From Hemerocallis citrina (taxonomy: Eukaryota > Streptophyta > Magnoliopsida > Asparagales > Asphodelaceae): a DNA stretch of 64,000 nt. Where the stretch lies: positions 34,665,565-34,729,564 of the forward strand of contig CM030362.1 in NCBI GenBank assembly GCA_017893485.1, read 5' to 3'. Below are positions 35,040-47,033 of this stretch, piece after piece. Below the pieces are notes generated by a model. It saw nothing but the letters and a program-made list of their open reading frames with translations. It had not been told where the DNA came from and ran no database searches. Both the position numbers and the translations under genes were made by a program. Every line of letters begins with the position of its first letter. Position 1 is the stretch's first letter.

Positions 35040-36760
35040 ATACTTTGTTGATCAGTTTTTATAACAAACCTCTTCCAAGGAGGTACTAGCGCTAGTGTTT
35101 GACAGCTGCGAGAATTGCCCAAACTTCTTTTTCATTGGTTGAGAAGGAGAGAGCTTTACCTTCAACCCCTGACTCATAAAGGCAATAGAATGGCTCTCTT
35201 GCATAAGCACTGCACCTATGCCTATTTGAGATGCATCAGACTCTACTACAAATTACTTTGAGAAATCAGGTAAACTCAACACAGGAGCAGTCGTCATAGC
35301 TTTCTTAAGCTGTTCAAAGGCCTCTGTAGCTTCATGTGTCCACTTAAACCCATTCTTCTTCAACAATTTGGTAAGAGGAGCAACTATGCTACCATACCCT
35401 TGCACAAACTTTCTGTAATAACCAGGTAAACCCAAAAAAACCCCGTATCTGTTTAACTGTTTTTGGCTCTGGCCATCTCACTATGGCAGCAATTTTATCA
35501 GGATCAACCGCAATTCCCTCTACAGAAATTACATGACCCAAATAGCCTGCTGACACTTCTCCAAAGTTGCATTTACTCTCTTTGGCAACTAACTGATGCT
35601 TCTTCAACACTTCCAATGTTTGTTTGAGATGCTCTAAGTGACTCTGCAGGTCAGAGCTGTAAACCAGAATGTCATCGAAGAACACTAGGACAAACTTCCT
35701 CAAATATGCTCCGAAAATATCATTCATTAAAATCTGAAAAGTGGCCGGCGCATTAGTGAGCCCAAACGGAATCACCACAAATTCATAATGCCCTTGATGA
35801 GTTCTGAATGTTGTCTTGTGTATGTCCGCCTCATTCACTCGAATCTGATGATAGCCAGATCTTAAATCAGTTTTAGAGAAGAATCGAGCGCCAAGGAGCT
35901 CATCCAGCAGTTAATCAATCATAGGAATTGGGAACTTGGCCTTAATGGTTTGGGAATTGAGTGACCTATAATCCACACGCATTCTCCAACTTCCATCTGC
36001 CTTTTTGACCAATATAATTGGCGAGGCATACAAACTACAACTGTTTCGAATCAACCCAGACTCCAGTATTTCCTTCACTTGTTTTTCAATTTCATATTTA
36101 TGAAAATAGGGGTGCTTATAAGGTTGAATACAAACTGGTTTCCCTCCTTCCACCAATGGAATTTGGTGATCTACACTCCTTTGAGGAGGCATCCCAATCT
36201 GAGAAGAGAATACCTCAGGAAACTGTTGAAGTATCTGCTGCACTTGATCAGTAACCTCCGAGTTTTCATGATTTTTCTTCCCTGTCTCTCTCACTGCAGT
36301 GTAACAGCAGGCTTCTTTTTCACTACACTGCAACTGAAGCATGAAAGCCTGACTGGAGTACTCCAAGACCCTTGATAATTCATCTCCTTCAATAAGCTGC
36401 AAACTTCCGTCAGAATGCCCATGTAAGACCTTTTCTCCTTGGATGTAGAACTCCATACACAGTTTGCCAAAATCCATAGTGACTCTTCCGAAAGACCTCA
36501 ACCAATGAACTCCAAGCACCATTTGAGAGGGTCCTAGGGGAAGGATTAGCAAGTCAGCTGACAAATGTATTCCTTGGACAGTAAAGAGAGCTTCCGCAAC
36601 TCTCCCCTGAGTGTGCATTACCTCTCCATTTGTTACCTTCACATTATAGCTTCCCTCAGGCAAAACAGTCAATCCTGCTTTATTGGTGTTATAAGGATCA
36701 ATGTAGTTGTGCGTCGACCCTAAATCAATCAGTGTATTCACTTCCCTCCCTTTTATTACT
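35040..36760 (-). pseudogene. Chromovirus-like protease and reverse transcriptase, 3'-truncated
   Basis: Minus-strand pieces encode a protease segment (NTLIDLGSTHNYIDP), then the reverse transcriptase text [40 protein letters not shown] and catalytic FFDD in [14 protein letters not shown]. RNase H connection text follows ([20 protein letters not shown]). A stop lies at about 35910, frames overlap near 35389-35435, and a further stop at 35253 precedes RNase H text VVESDASQIGIGAVLMQ. Similarity ends at about 35040, so most of RNase H and all integrase are missing. The protein type matches plant chromoviruses of the Reina or Tekay kind; the lineage is not certain. Confidence 0.85.
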
Positions 36761-36792
36761 CCTTTAACCCTTAAGGTATGAGGGTAACATGA

Positions 36793-37865
36793 TCACCCCA
36801 TTAAGGCATGACATGATATTTTCATGAAACTTCCTTCAATACTCATTACAGCTGCTGGAGTTTCCTCTATCCCTTTACTGTCCTCTTCATTCTCCTCATC
36901 TTCAAACATCTCCAAGAAATAGAATTTTTGGGATTTGTATCGATGTCCCTGCACATACTGCTCATCACAGTTGAAGCCTTTGAATTTTCTCTCTCTCAGC
37001 TCAGGTAAGGTTAACCTTTTCGGAACAAATGTAGATGTAGGTGCTTCTTCACTACTCTTCTGTATAGGTTGAACACTAGTTGGAAGACTGCTCTTAGGAA
37101 CAAACAGAGATTTGGTACTTCTTTTGGAACACAATTGCTTTTCTTCATACCCTCTAGCAACCCATGGCTTCATTAACTGTCTTAGGTCGTTGGGCCTTAA
37201 CATCCTAGCGAATCTCATCTCTTAATCCATTAAGGAATGTACTTAGGAAGTGCTTCTCAGACCAATCCCCTACAAAGTTCGATAATCGATCAAATTCCTG
37301 AATGTAAACTTCAATATCTCCCTTCTGACTTAACTTTGTTAGGATTCCTTCATAATCTTGAAACTCGGATGGACCAAACTTGGTCAGAAGTTCTTCAACA
37401 AACTCTTGCCAAGAAATCAAGTTTCTCCTACCCTTGATATGCCTGTGATACCACTGCGAAGCCTTCTCTTTTCAGATAAAGAGTTGCGAACTTCAATTTC
37501 TGAGAGTCTTCAACCTCATAAAACTCCATGATCTGCTCATCTCCACATATCCATTCCGTTGGATCCCCATCATGAAAGACAAGGAATTCCATCTTGAAAG
37601 GAATTCTTGGAGAAATAACTGGCTCATTTCTAGATCTATGTACAGGTTGGATCGGATTTGTAGTGTAGATTGGGTTGGAAATTTCTACATCTCTTTGTGA
37701 ATTGGAAGATGAATTAGATGAATTACCTCGGTTAGAATTGGAATGGCGATGCATCAACATCATCTCCTTCACTTGCTCAATCAACGTCGCCATCGCCATT
37801 TTGAGCTCCTTAACCTCCATTTCGACTGACGAGGTGCCGTTGTCTCTCGAGTCGGTATCATCACT
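36793..37865 (-). pseudogene. Chromovirus-like gag
   Basis: The frame runs from a Met at about 37820 (MEVKELKMAMATLIEQVKE). It includes the capsid segment LVFHDGDPTEWI at about 37540-37575 and, after a stop or frame change near 37428, WQEFVEELLTKFGPSEFQDY. The zinc-knuckle region reads CDEQYVQGHRYKSQ, so its last cysteine is a tyrosine. Further stops occur at about 37205 and 36793. It is out of use as a particle protein. Confidence 0.8.
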
Positions 37866-37870
37866 CGCCT

Positions 37871-37882
37871 GCTCTGATACCA
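37871..37882 (-). promoter_or_regulatory. Primer binding site, initiator tRNA-Met type
   Basis: The minus strand reads TGGTATCAGAGC, the standard initiator-Met primer site of many plant LTR elements, directly inside the LTR end. Confidence 0.9.
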
Positions 37883-37885
37883 CTG

Positions 37886-38246
37886 TGTTAGGAGCTCCGA
37901 TGGCCACCTGTTTCGATCTTGCCACGGCTAGGGTTTGGAGTTCTTGGGAAAGAACTTAAAGACAATTTGAGGAGGAGGAGACTGCTTTTGCTCAAAAACT
38001 AATTTTATTTCCAAGAAAGCAGCCTTATAAAGGCAGTTACAGAGCTTAATCACCAGGTGCACACAGCGGCTTTATTTCAGCCCTTTACAACTTTCTTGCC
38101 ACACTCAAATACGAAAAAAATGTGTGCATAGCACGTACAGAATTATACAGTACTCACTCAATACACACAACTGAGACCACACAACAAGCACAGTCTACTA
38201 CAACTCACGTCGTTAATCATCAACAACAGAACGACGATCACCTACA
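37886..38246 (-). repeat. Upstream LTR of the chromovirus-like element
   Basis: About 361 bp. On the minus strand it begins TGTAGGTGATCG and ends CTCCTAACA next to the primer site. A TTTATAAGGC sequence near 38024 could be its TATA box. The matching downstream LTR is absent because the element is truncated near 35040. Confidence 0.75.
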
Positions 38247-38247
38247 C

Positions 38248-41200
38248 TGTAACACCCCGAATTCCAAATAAGCCAGAATTCGAAGTTCCACAGGATCTTT
38301 ACACTTTACTTCGTACAATTTTACAGGGAATTTAAAACTTTTATTACAACAAGGTCTTTTACCGCAACACGCAGAGGAAAAATAAATGAATTACGACAAT
38401 GATAAATATACAATTGTAACAACCTTAGCATTTAAGTAATCATGAGCATCAAATTCATCTTTATATCTTCTTGTAAATTTCAAGTTTTGCATATGAAACT
38501 ATGGTTACGTCAGTTTCTTAAAACCGACGAAGTATTATACACGGCCATCCTCGCTATGTTGAAAATATAACGATTCTTTAATAATTTAACAAACACAAAT
38601 TTGATCACAAAAAAAGCTAAAAAGGGACTATCCTATTGATGTCGTGGGTGCTGTGCACTTAGCCTTAATGCAGTTATTTATTAATTCATGATACTAATGC
38701 ACACTTGTTCGAATTTATGCATCCCATTCTACATAAATCCGAGAGCAAGCCCTTAACCGTTCTTCATCTTGCATGGTTGAATCCCTCGTTATGAGTTTAA
38801 CTGCTATGGTAACTACAGTAAGTATCCTAGATATTTTATGAGTTACGAGCCCATGTCCAGACAGCCTGGAGAGGAATCCCACGCCATGACATGATGCATC
38901 ATGTAGACAGCCTATGGACAATTCGCCTCCGTCATGGGATAATGGCACTACGTAGTCACCAAGCACCCCACAAGCGTCGCCACGATCCCGATAATTCCGG
39001 AGAAGTATTCACGTCATGACATGACACATCATGTAGACAGCCTGTGAACACTCTCACACCGTAGATCCGAGGTCCTCATACTTGTATTTTTCTCTTACTT
39101 TCATCACATCTTCACTATAGTGTAGTCTTTAAGTTTTAAATTTGTTTTAGAAGAAAATCATCACAACCTAGAGCTAGCTCACCCTACCGGACTTAAACCA
39201 ATACAAGAGACAGTCAGCCCACACTGGCCACTTCTCAAGAGATGCTCAACCCACACTGGTTAGCTCTCAAATTCATTAATAAATACTGCCGGTTTCTAAG
39301 GATCTCGCCTAGCCTCTAGATTCCAACAACTATCTCATTCTAGAGATCAACAATATGTTACATTCAATCTCAAAATAATACTTCAATTTCTTTATTCATA
39401 AACTCTTTCTTAAAGAAACAATGTCTTTGTATTCTTATAACATGAAATAATTCAATTTAACTTTTTTTAACAATTTAATCACTTATAGCATTGTGTGCAA
39501 TTCAAAAATTCTCAGTCAATCACTAACATCTCGTCAAGAGGATTTTAATTGCATTCGAATTTTCATCTTTCTCTTTAATTTAACAAGAGTCACATTTTAA
39601 TCGATAAATTCGAGTTCTTCAACATTATTTAATATAAATTTCCCTTTCAATTCTCACAAAATATATCAAGATATTGTAGAAATAATTTTTATAAATTTTA
39701 AACAATTTTAGGAGAATAATAGTATTTTTTCCAATTTTTATTGCACTTTAAAACTCTTAAAAACTCAATTTATATTAAAAATATTTTTAAAAAACACAAA
39801 AAGGCAGTGGTCGGATTCGAACCCGGGACCAAACCCAAACCCCGCCCAGCTACAGTAACAGACCCAAAGCGCACCCAATGACCACTTGGTCCTGAGTGAC
39901 TAACCAATATGATATTACTTAAGTAGTTTATGTATGCACTGTAATGCATTTTTATTTAAACTTTGTTTGTTCATTCAAACAGAAAACTTACACAAATAGA
40001 AAATTTTAATAATAGTATGACTGTAACAAACATTAACATTATTTTAATGTAAATAGTAAATAGTAGTAGCAGTGCATACAAACTATTTGTACTGCAGTAG
40101 TAGAATGACTGTAACAAACATTAACACTATTTTAATGTAAATAGTAAATAGTAGTAGCAGTGCATACAGACTATTTGTACTACAGTTAAATGAAGCAGTT
40201 ATTGTTTAAATTTGTTTGTTCACGTAAACTGTAAACACTATTTTAACATAAATCACTTCGCATACAGTGCATACAGACTATTTAAACTTTAAATATAAAT
40301 AGTTTATGCATGACTGCAGCAAAATGAGCAGCATGTATTAAATTTATTCATAATTTGAGAATGTTCTAACATGCATCAATTTTCACTCCAACAATTCACT
40401 AGATTTCCATATTTTTTCTTTCTAATTAGCAAAAGTTCTAATCATTTATGTGAATCACAATATCAATTCAACACATCATAACACAATTAAATTAAGATCA
40501 TGCAATCTACATTCATTCTACCAATCAAAATTTAACAATTAAACCATCTATCAACTAGCATGCATCCTACTCCTAAATTATCAAGGATTTAAGAAACACC
40601 CACCCAAAGAAATATGATTTCTTAGCAATTGAACTCCAAAAGGAGTCTCACTCCGCCTCGAAATCTGCGCACCAAGGCAAAGAACCCAAGCTCCTATTTC
40701 GGCAGCAACAGGGACAATACTCCTTCTCATTTTCATATATATATATATATATATGGGTAGGTGGAGAAGCACAATGGAAAGCTGGCAAAGGGTTTGCTGG
40801 ATTTGATTTTGGCAGAGAAAGAAATGAGGGAAGACGTAAGGAGAAGGTGAATGGGTATTGGGGTATGTATAAGATATTTGAGTAGTTAAATTAACTACTT
40901 TCCACTAATGCAACCCACTAACCCACTCTCTAATTCAAACCTTACTTTTCCCCCATCTCAAACACAGCCCGCCACCTAATTGTTTGAGTGTGCACATTGC
41001 ACGTGTGCACGTGCTTTGTGTACACTTCACAAAAATTAATTATTTTTAATTTTAAATTAGAACATAAGTTATATCTATATAATATGCGAATAAAAATTAG
41101 TTTAATAAAAAATATACTTTTCATGCATGAATAAAATAGACACACACACATACTTTATGAAATTTTATTTTAAAAGAATACGCCTAAATACGTACACCGA

Positions 41201-41718
41201 AAACACGTGCGTCGCACGTAAAATATCAAAATACAAAATTGACTTTATCAACGGAAAAATATTTAAAGATAATCGAAATACAATATAAGAAAAATATATT
41301 TAATGTACACATTCAATAATGTAATCAGTACGTACATTAAAAACACGTGCCCACACATATAAAGAATATTTTAATTAAAATAAGAGAAAAATGAATTTCT
41401 ATTTATAAAACGAATTCGAACGCGTCATGAAATAAATAATTGAAATACAAAAAAAATATCACATATAGTGGTGAAAAATACGTAATCGATACGTGCATCG
41501 ATAACACGTACAAACATGTAAAATACAAAGATTGGAATTTTATATTTGAGTTGACTCAAATAGGATAAAATAAATTTTAAGAAGAGCGGAAATGCATAAA
41601 TAGTCGGAATCCAAAATACGTAGTGAACACGTTACGAATATTACTCGTAACGGTACAAAATACATGTGCGTAACACATGAGGGCAAAATTGTCATTTCTA
41701 ATTTTGCGGGGTGTTACA
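38248..41718. mobile_element. Probable solo LTR (TGTAACACCCC...GGGGTGTTACA)
   Basis: The ends TGTAACACCCCG and GCGGGGTGTTACA are inverted matches and typical of long plant gypsy LTRs. Flanks TACAC (38243-38247) and TGCAC (41719-41723) look like a 5-bp target duplication with one mismatch. No gag or pol lies between, so this is best read as a 3.47-kb solo LTR left by recombination. It contains an 88-bp tandem duplication and a tRNA T-arm-like GGATTCGAACCCGGGACC at 39811-39828. Frames inside it are short and unrecognised. Orientation is not determined. Confidence 0.75.
40017..40192. repeat. 88-bp tandem duplication inside the solo LTR
   Basis: ATGACTGTAACAAACATTAA starts at 40017 and again at 40105, and the two 88-bp copies are nearly identical. 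Confidence 0.9.
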
Positions 41719-41839
41719 TGCACCCTGACATTAGTACCTTAATTTTGCCTAGGAAAAAAAATCTTCATCGCTCCCATTTTAAAACAAAATTCTTTGGAGC
41801 ACACTTAAAAGAATAAATTAATAGAATATCTTACACTTA

Positions 41840-42217
41840 GGGGGTGTTTGGTTGCATGGAAAAGTTTTCTAAAGTTGTAAAATTACTGTAGAGAAAAGAA
41901 ATCTGTGGATTTGAGTTCTAAATAAATGGTTTGGTTGAATGTAATTGTATTGTATTGTAGGATATAGAGGGAGAAAAAAAAATTAATGTAGAGTATTATG
42001 TGAAATTATTTAATTGGATAGAGTAAAAAGTAGGAGAGAGAAAATAATTTTATATTGCTATAGTGCACTTTTTATGTGCTTTCATCTGAAATCAGACCTA
42101 TTTCTTTGGATTTCTTTTTTTGGTATTGTAGCGCTACAGTGTGAAATTAAAATCCATACGAAATCCAATGCAAACAAATCAGATTTGGACCCATTTTCGG
42201 GGCAACCAAACACCCCC
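41840..42217. mobile_element. Tourist-like (PIF/Harbinger) MITE, 378 bp
   Basis: Inverted ends GGGGGTGTTTGGTTGC and GCAACCAAACACCCCC are flanked by TTA at 41837-41839 and 42218-42220. TTA/TAA duplications with GGG(G)TGTTTGG ends are the Tourist hallmark. It is non-coding. Confidence 0.92.
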
Positions 42218-42220
42218 TTA

Positions 42221-42548
42221 CATTCTAACTTGTATCTAGAAGTAAAGTTATAGAGGAGGACTACACATACATTATTTTTTACCCCAAACATACATCAATG
42301 ACTAAAATAAAATATTTTGGTAATATTTTAATCAATTTTTGTTTATTTTTTAGTGGCTGAGAGTTTGTTTTTAGTGGTTGATGTATGTTTGGAGTAAAAG
42401 TTAAAGTATGCGTAGCATTACTCAAAGTTATGAGAACCATACATACATTAATTTTTATTGCAAACACACATCAACCACTAAAGGACAAAATTTGTGTTTG
42501 CCTGACAATAGTTAAAGAGTGGTTTGCCTGACAGTAGCTATACCGTAG
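42221..42548. other. AT-rich spacer with imperfect inverted repeats
   Basis: CCAAACATACATCAATGACTAAA near 42284 is partly inverted at 42360-42395 (AGTGGTTGATGTATGTTTGG). It may be another decayed MITE. No gene. Confidence 0.5.
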
Positions 42549-42551
42549 TAA

Positions 42552-43136
42552 GATCATCCACAATGGTAATTCTCAAATATGAGAGTATGGCAAAATAGCA
42601 TATAGCAAAAATCGCAATTTGTTGCAGTCGTCATTTGCTATAATTTGAAAAAGACGGAACATCTTGTTTCGTCCGTTTTTTTTCCAGATAATTAACTAAT
42701 GATTAGATATAAAAATAGATTAATTAAATAAATTAAATATTATAATATATATACTAAGTTACCTAATTAATACACTAACCTAAAGATTAACCTATAATTA
42801 ATGGGCTAAAAACTCACCATTTCCCGTCCAAGCCAAAATTGGCTTCAAACGGGACAACATGTCCCGTTTGACGATTTACTTTTTTTTTTTTGGTTCAGAC
42901 GGTACAACATAATTTTTAAAAAAAGGTCAGACAAACAACACGTTTTGTTTGATCCCATTAAATATATATATATATAGGGACGGATCTATAATTTGAGAGT
43001 CGTCAATTTCGTTTCTCAAATATGAGAAGCGACTATAGCATTTTTGCTAAAATATGGTAAAATAGTAAACGACTACATACGCTCATTTCTCATAAAATGA
43101 GAAAATGACAAAAATAGTAAACGAGTGTGGATGCTC
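42552..43136. mobile_element. Harbinger-like MITE, 585 bp
   Basis: The ends GATCATCCACAATGG and GTGTGGATGCTC are imperfect inverted repeats flanked by TAA on both sides (42549-42551, 43137-43139). The interior shares GACGGA-type text with the MITE in CBL10 intron 4 (52953-53784). Confidence 0.8.
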
Positions 43137-43462
43137 TAAGAAGAATACTAGTGAGCAACACTATAGGTAGCTTTGGTTAGCTGCTGCATTTATTTCCCCC
43201 TTGACACAATAGTGTTCTTTTTGGCTATTTCATTGTTTTTTTTTTTGAGGAAAAGGTGGAATAATGCCACCCTGTTTCATTAATAAGAGATTAATAAACA
43301 ACCCCGCAGTCCCGGGAAAGAAAAGTGCAGTACAGGAAATAAAACATAACCCCCAACAAAACCCTGGGGGGTGGGTTACATCATCCAGTCTAAGGGCAAC
43401 CAAAATACAAATCCCAAATACAAAGTCTGATACAAAAAGTAAGGGCAAGGCGAGACCACTCG

Positions 43463-45109
43463 TCAGTCTAGAGTCGGCCCGATCTCTATCTCCTCGTCAT
43501 CAAACTCATCCACCTGGAATACCCTTGCGATCCTCCCTCTTGCTCCTGAAGCTGCCACTGTAGCCCAAAAGGAAATAAGATGCATGATATGAGTAAGATT
43601 ACCAGAAATAGAATTACATGAAGCACGGAAATAAAAATTATTCCTATCTAGCCATAACACCCATGAGGTTGCCGCAATTGCTATAAACCATGCATCTTTC
43701 ATATCGTGACGGGCTGATGCAAATCTGGGGCCAACCCACAATTCCTCATAGTCTCTTGGGTAGTCATTAGTCCCAAGTGCTCTCAGCACTTCTATCAGGA
43801 CGGCCTTACTTCTGGTGCAGTGAAGGAACAGATGATTCCGACTTTCTACGGGATCGTTGCAGAACCCGCAAATGGTCGCAATGTGAGGTTGCCTCTTGGC
43901 CAAGTTCTCTCTAGTGAGGATGGCATTGTTGAGCACAAGCCATAGGAAGACTCTAATTTTCAGAGGTGACTTTGTCTTCCAAAGTACCGCTGCCCAGCTG
44001 GGCCTGCATCCTCGGAAGTGAATCCGGTGGTAAAGGGATCTAACCGAGAACACTCCATTGTTCTCTAGTCCCCACCGCACGTGGTCCGGGCCTTGGGCAC
44101 AAATCACCCCCGCCTGGATAATGTGCAATTGTAATTCATGCAGTTGTTGCAGTAAGCTAGGAGACAGGGTTCCTTGGAATGACGGTCTCCAAGTCCCCCT
44201 TTTCCATGCTTCCACCACCGAGAGATTCGGTCGGTTCGTTCTGGCAAACAACTCTGGGAAATTATCTTTAAGAGAATGATGGCCGCACCACTTATCCCAC
44301 CAAAATCTGGTGGTTCGACCATTGCCGATCAGAGATGAGATTGCTGAGTTGAAGGGCCCGCTGGCTTTAGCAACTCCTTTCCAGAACCGGGAGACTCTGG
44401 GTCCTACTCGGAAGCCTAGACTTCTAGTCCCTTTCCCTCGAAGGTAGGGTTGGATAAAGTCCTGCCAACCTTCCCCGCAGTGATGGAACATTTTCCACCA
44501 CCACTTACCTAGAAGTGCCAGATTCATATCTCTGAGGTCAATGATGCCTAGCCCTCCATACCTCTTTTTCATACATGCAATACTCCATTTGATAAGGTGG
44601 TAGCCTCCCTTATTTGAGTCAGCACCTTTCCAGAGAAATCTTTTCCTGATGCGATCGATCCTTTGGATCACCCATTTTGGGAGTTCAAAAAAGGACATGT
44701 AGTAGATGGGCAGATTGGATAGCACAGAATTGATGAGAACCACTCTGCCCCCAAGAGAGAGTGATTTGCCTTTCCACCCGGAAAGCCTGTCCTCCACCCT
44801 GTCAATAATCGGTAACCAGTCGGCCTTAGTGAGTTTCCCTGGGCGGAGTGGAAGCCCTAGGTATTTGATGGGGAATGCTTCAATCGCGCAGTTGAGAATG
44901 GTGGCATGCTCCCTAGCTTCAGCTTCTGAGAGTGAAATAGGAACTAGCGCGCTCTTATGGAAGTTAATTCTCAGGCCTGACCAGGCTTCAAAGCAGTAAA
45001 GGACCCCTTTAAAGCAGATTGTTTCCGCTCTAGTCCCATTACCGAAGATAAGGGTGTCATCAGCATATTGGAGGATCGTGCAACCCTGATTAGCATTGCT
45101 ACTGGCCAC
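43463..45109 (-). pseudogene. LINE ORF2, C-terminal part (RT end and zf-RVT domain)
   Basis: The frame begins just before the catalytic YADD (CTILQYADDTLIFGNG, 45058-45070). It continues through typical LINE text (YLGLPLRPGKLTKADWLPII, LSGWKGKSLSLGGRVVLINS) into the cysteine/histidine zf-RVT domain (CGFCNDPVESRNHLFLHC). It lies one frame off the upstream ORF2 part. The reverse transcriptase block normally preceding YADD (the RQGDPLSP region) is missing between the two parts, so this is not a simple frameshift but an internal deletion. Confidence 0.9.
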
Positions 45110-45137
45110 AGGCGAAATCCACCCTATTCTTTTACAG

Positions 45138-47033
45138 TTAGCCAGGTCTCCCGTTCACTGAAATTGCCGTTTTGGAGGAGTGTAAACATTGTTTAATCCA
45201 ACAAATCCATTTGTCCCCAAAACCTCTCCCCCTGAGAGCCTCAAGAAGGCATTCCCAGTCCACAGAGTCGTATGCTTTCTCAAAATCCAATTTGAGAAGG
45301 AAGTTCGTGGAGTTGCTCTTGTGGCAGTGGTGGATGACTTGTTCCGCCGTAGCCATACAGTCCAATATACATCTGCCCTTAATGAATCCTGTCTGAGTTC
45401 TACAGATAAGACTGTCCATGATGCCTCCCAGGCGGTTGGCTAGGACCTTAGTGATGATCTTAGCTGAACAGTTAATCAAGCTAATTGGTCTAAAATCCCC
45501 AACGCACTTAGAGTCCTCCCGTTTGGGGATCAGTACAACTTCTGCAAAGTTGAACATACCTAGCCTCAGTTTACTGTGAAAAAATTCCATCATAACCTCC
45601 ATGAATTCTCCTTTAATTTCCTCCCAGAACACTTGGTAGAACAACAAAGGAAATCCGTCTGGCCCAGGGGACTTGTCAGCTCCCATCAGGTCAATGGCCG
45701 ATTTGACCTCTGACTCCGTGAAAGGATCCTCCAAGGAGGACAGGTTTAGACCTGGCCCAGTCTGATACTCCTGCCAGAAGTGAGCCCCCATTGGAATCCT
45801 AAAGTCATTCTTATTCCCGAATAGACCCTTATAGAAAGACTGGAAAGTAGAGGTAATGACATTTTCATCCTGCGATGTTCCTGTCGCCGTCTGAATAGAA
45901 AGAATAAGATTGGCTCTCCTTCTAGCACTTGCAACTCGATGAAAGTAGGCTGTATTCGCGTCCCCCTCTTTGAGCCACGAAACCCTGGATCTCTGTTGCC
46001 ATTTGATTTCTTCAAGTCTATACAGGTTGGCAATGTTATTACGAAGTTCAAGGAGCCTGTTCCGCTCTTCCTGCGACAGGATTCTAATTTCCTCCACCCT
46101 CTCAAGCTCCTCAATACCTTCAAGAAAGGACTGTTTATCACGCCAGATGGTTGAGAATCTAGACCGATTCCATCTAGTAAGCCTCTTCCTCAGCCTACGA
46201 ATTTTACCACACCAACGAGATGCTGCATCCCTGCCGGCCATTGGGAGTGCCCAGTTCTCCATAACCATATGATGGAATCCCCGGATTTCCAACCAAGCCT
46301 TTTCAAATCTGAATTTCCTAGGCTTCCGGGCTCTCCGAACCCCCACATCGAGAAGGATCGGTGTGTGATCTGAGGTTGGCCTGGGGATCGTCCTAGCCGA
46401 AGCGAGAGGAAATAAAGCTTCCCAATCCATGGAGACCAGAACCCTGTCCAACTTGGCCAAAACCGGATCCGCTTGCAAATTAGACCAAGTAAAAAGTCTG
46501 TCATTGATTGGGATATCAATCAGTTCAAGTTCCGTGATAATTCTATTGAATTCCTCTCGGTGTCTGTCGCTAGCGCCTCTACCCTTGTGCTCAAAAGCAA
46601 ATCTGGTAATGTTGAAGTCCCCACCCACAATCCAAGGGCCCGACCAACGCTGACGTATGTCGACTAATTCCTGCCAGAAGGCCTCTCTGTCGGTGGCCAC
46701 GTTCGGCCCGTAGACCACAGTCACAGTCTGTACCCAGTCATCTGAGCGTCGCTTAAGTCGAGCCGTCAGCGAGAACGTACCACACATTTCCTCTTCGCAG
46801 GACAGAAGATCCGGGTTAAACCCTAAAGCAATCCCCCCCGAGGCACCGACGGAGGGGCGAGTCAACCACTCCTTTATTCTGTTGCCACCAACACGATTGA
46901 GTTTGCGTCCGTGCTGGAGTTTGGTCTCCTGCAGCCCAACAACGTCCGCCTTGGAATTACTTATAACGTCCCGCACCATACCCCTCTTTCCCCTATCCCC
47001 CAACCCCCTAACATTCCAGAAGAGTGTATTCAT
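45138..47033 (-). pseudogene. LINE ORF2, N-terminal part (endonuclease and start of RT)
   Basis: A 631-codon frame. It starts with an apurinic endonuclease domain (WNVRGLGDRGKRG, the catalytic LQETK, GGDFNITR and SDHTPILLDV). The reverse transcriptase begins with KSPGPDGFPLLFYQVFW, then FRPISLINCSAKIITKVLAN and LDFEKAYDSVDWECLLEALR. The frame ends after AISVNGRPG. Its ATG overlaps the ORF1 stop as ATGA (47033-47030), which in other two-ORF elements allows reinitiation. The deletion that follows removes part of the catalytic fold, so the enzyme should be inactive. Confidence 0.92.

Noticed and set aside
39808..39830. tRNA gene suggested by GGATTCGAACCCGGGACC
   Set aside because: Only a T-arm-like match; no acceptor stem, anticodon arm or D-arm could be found around it.
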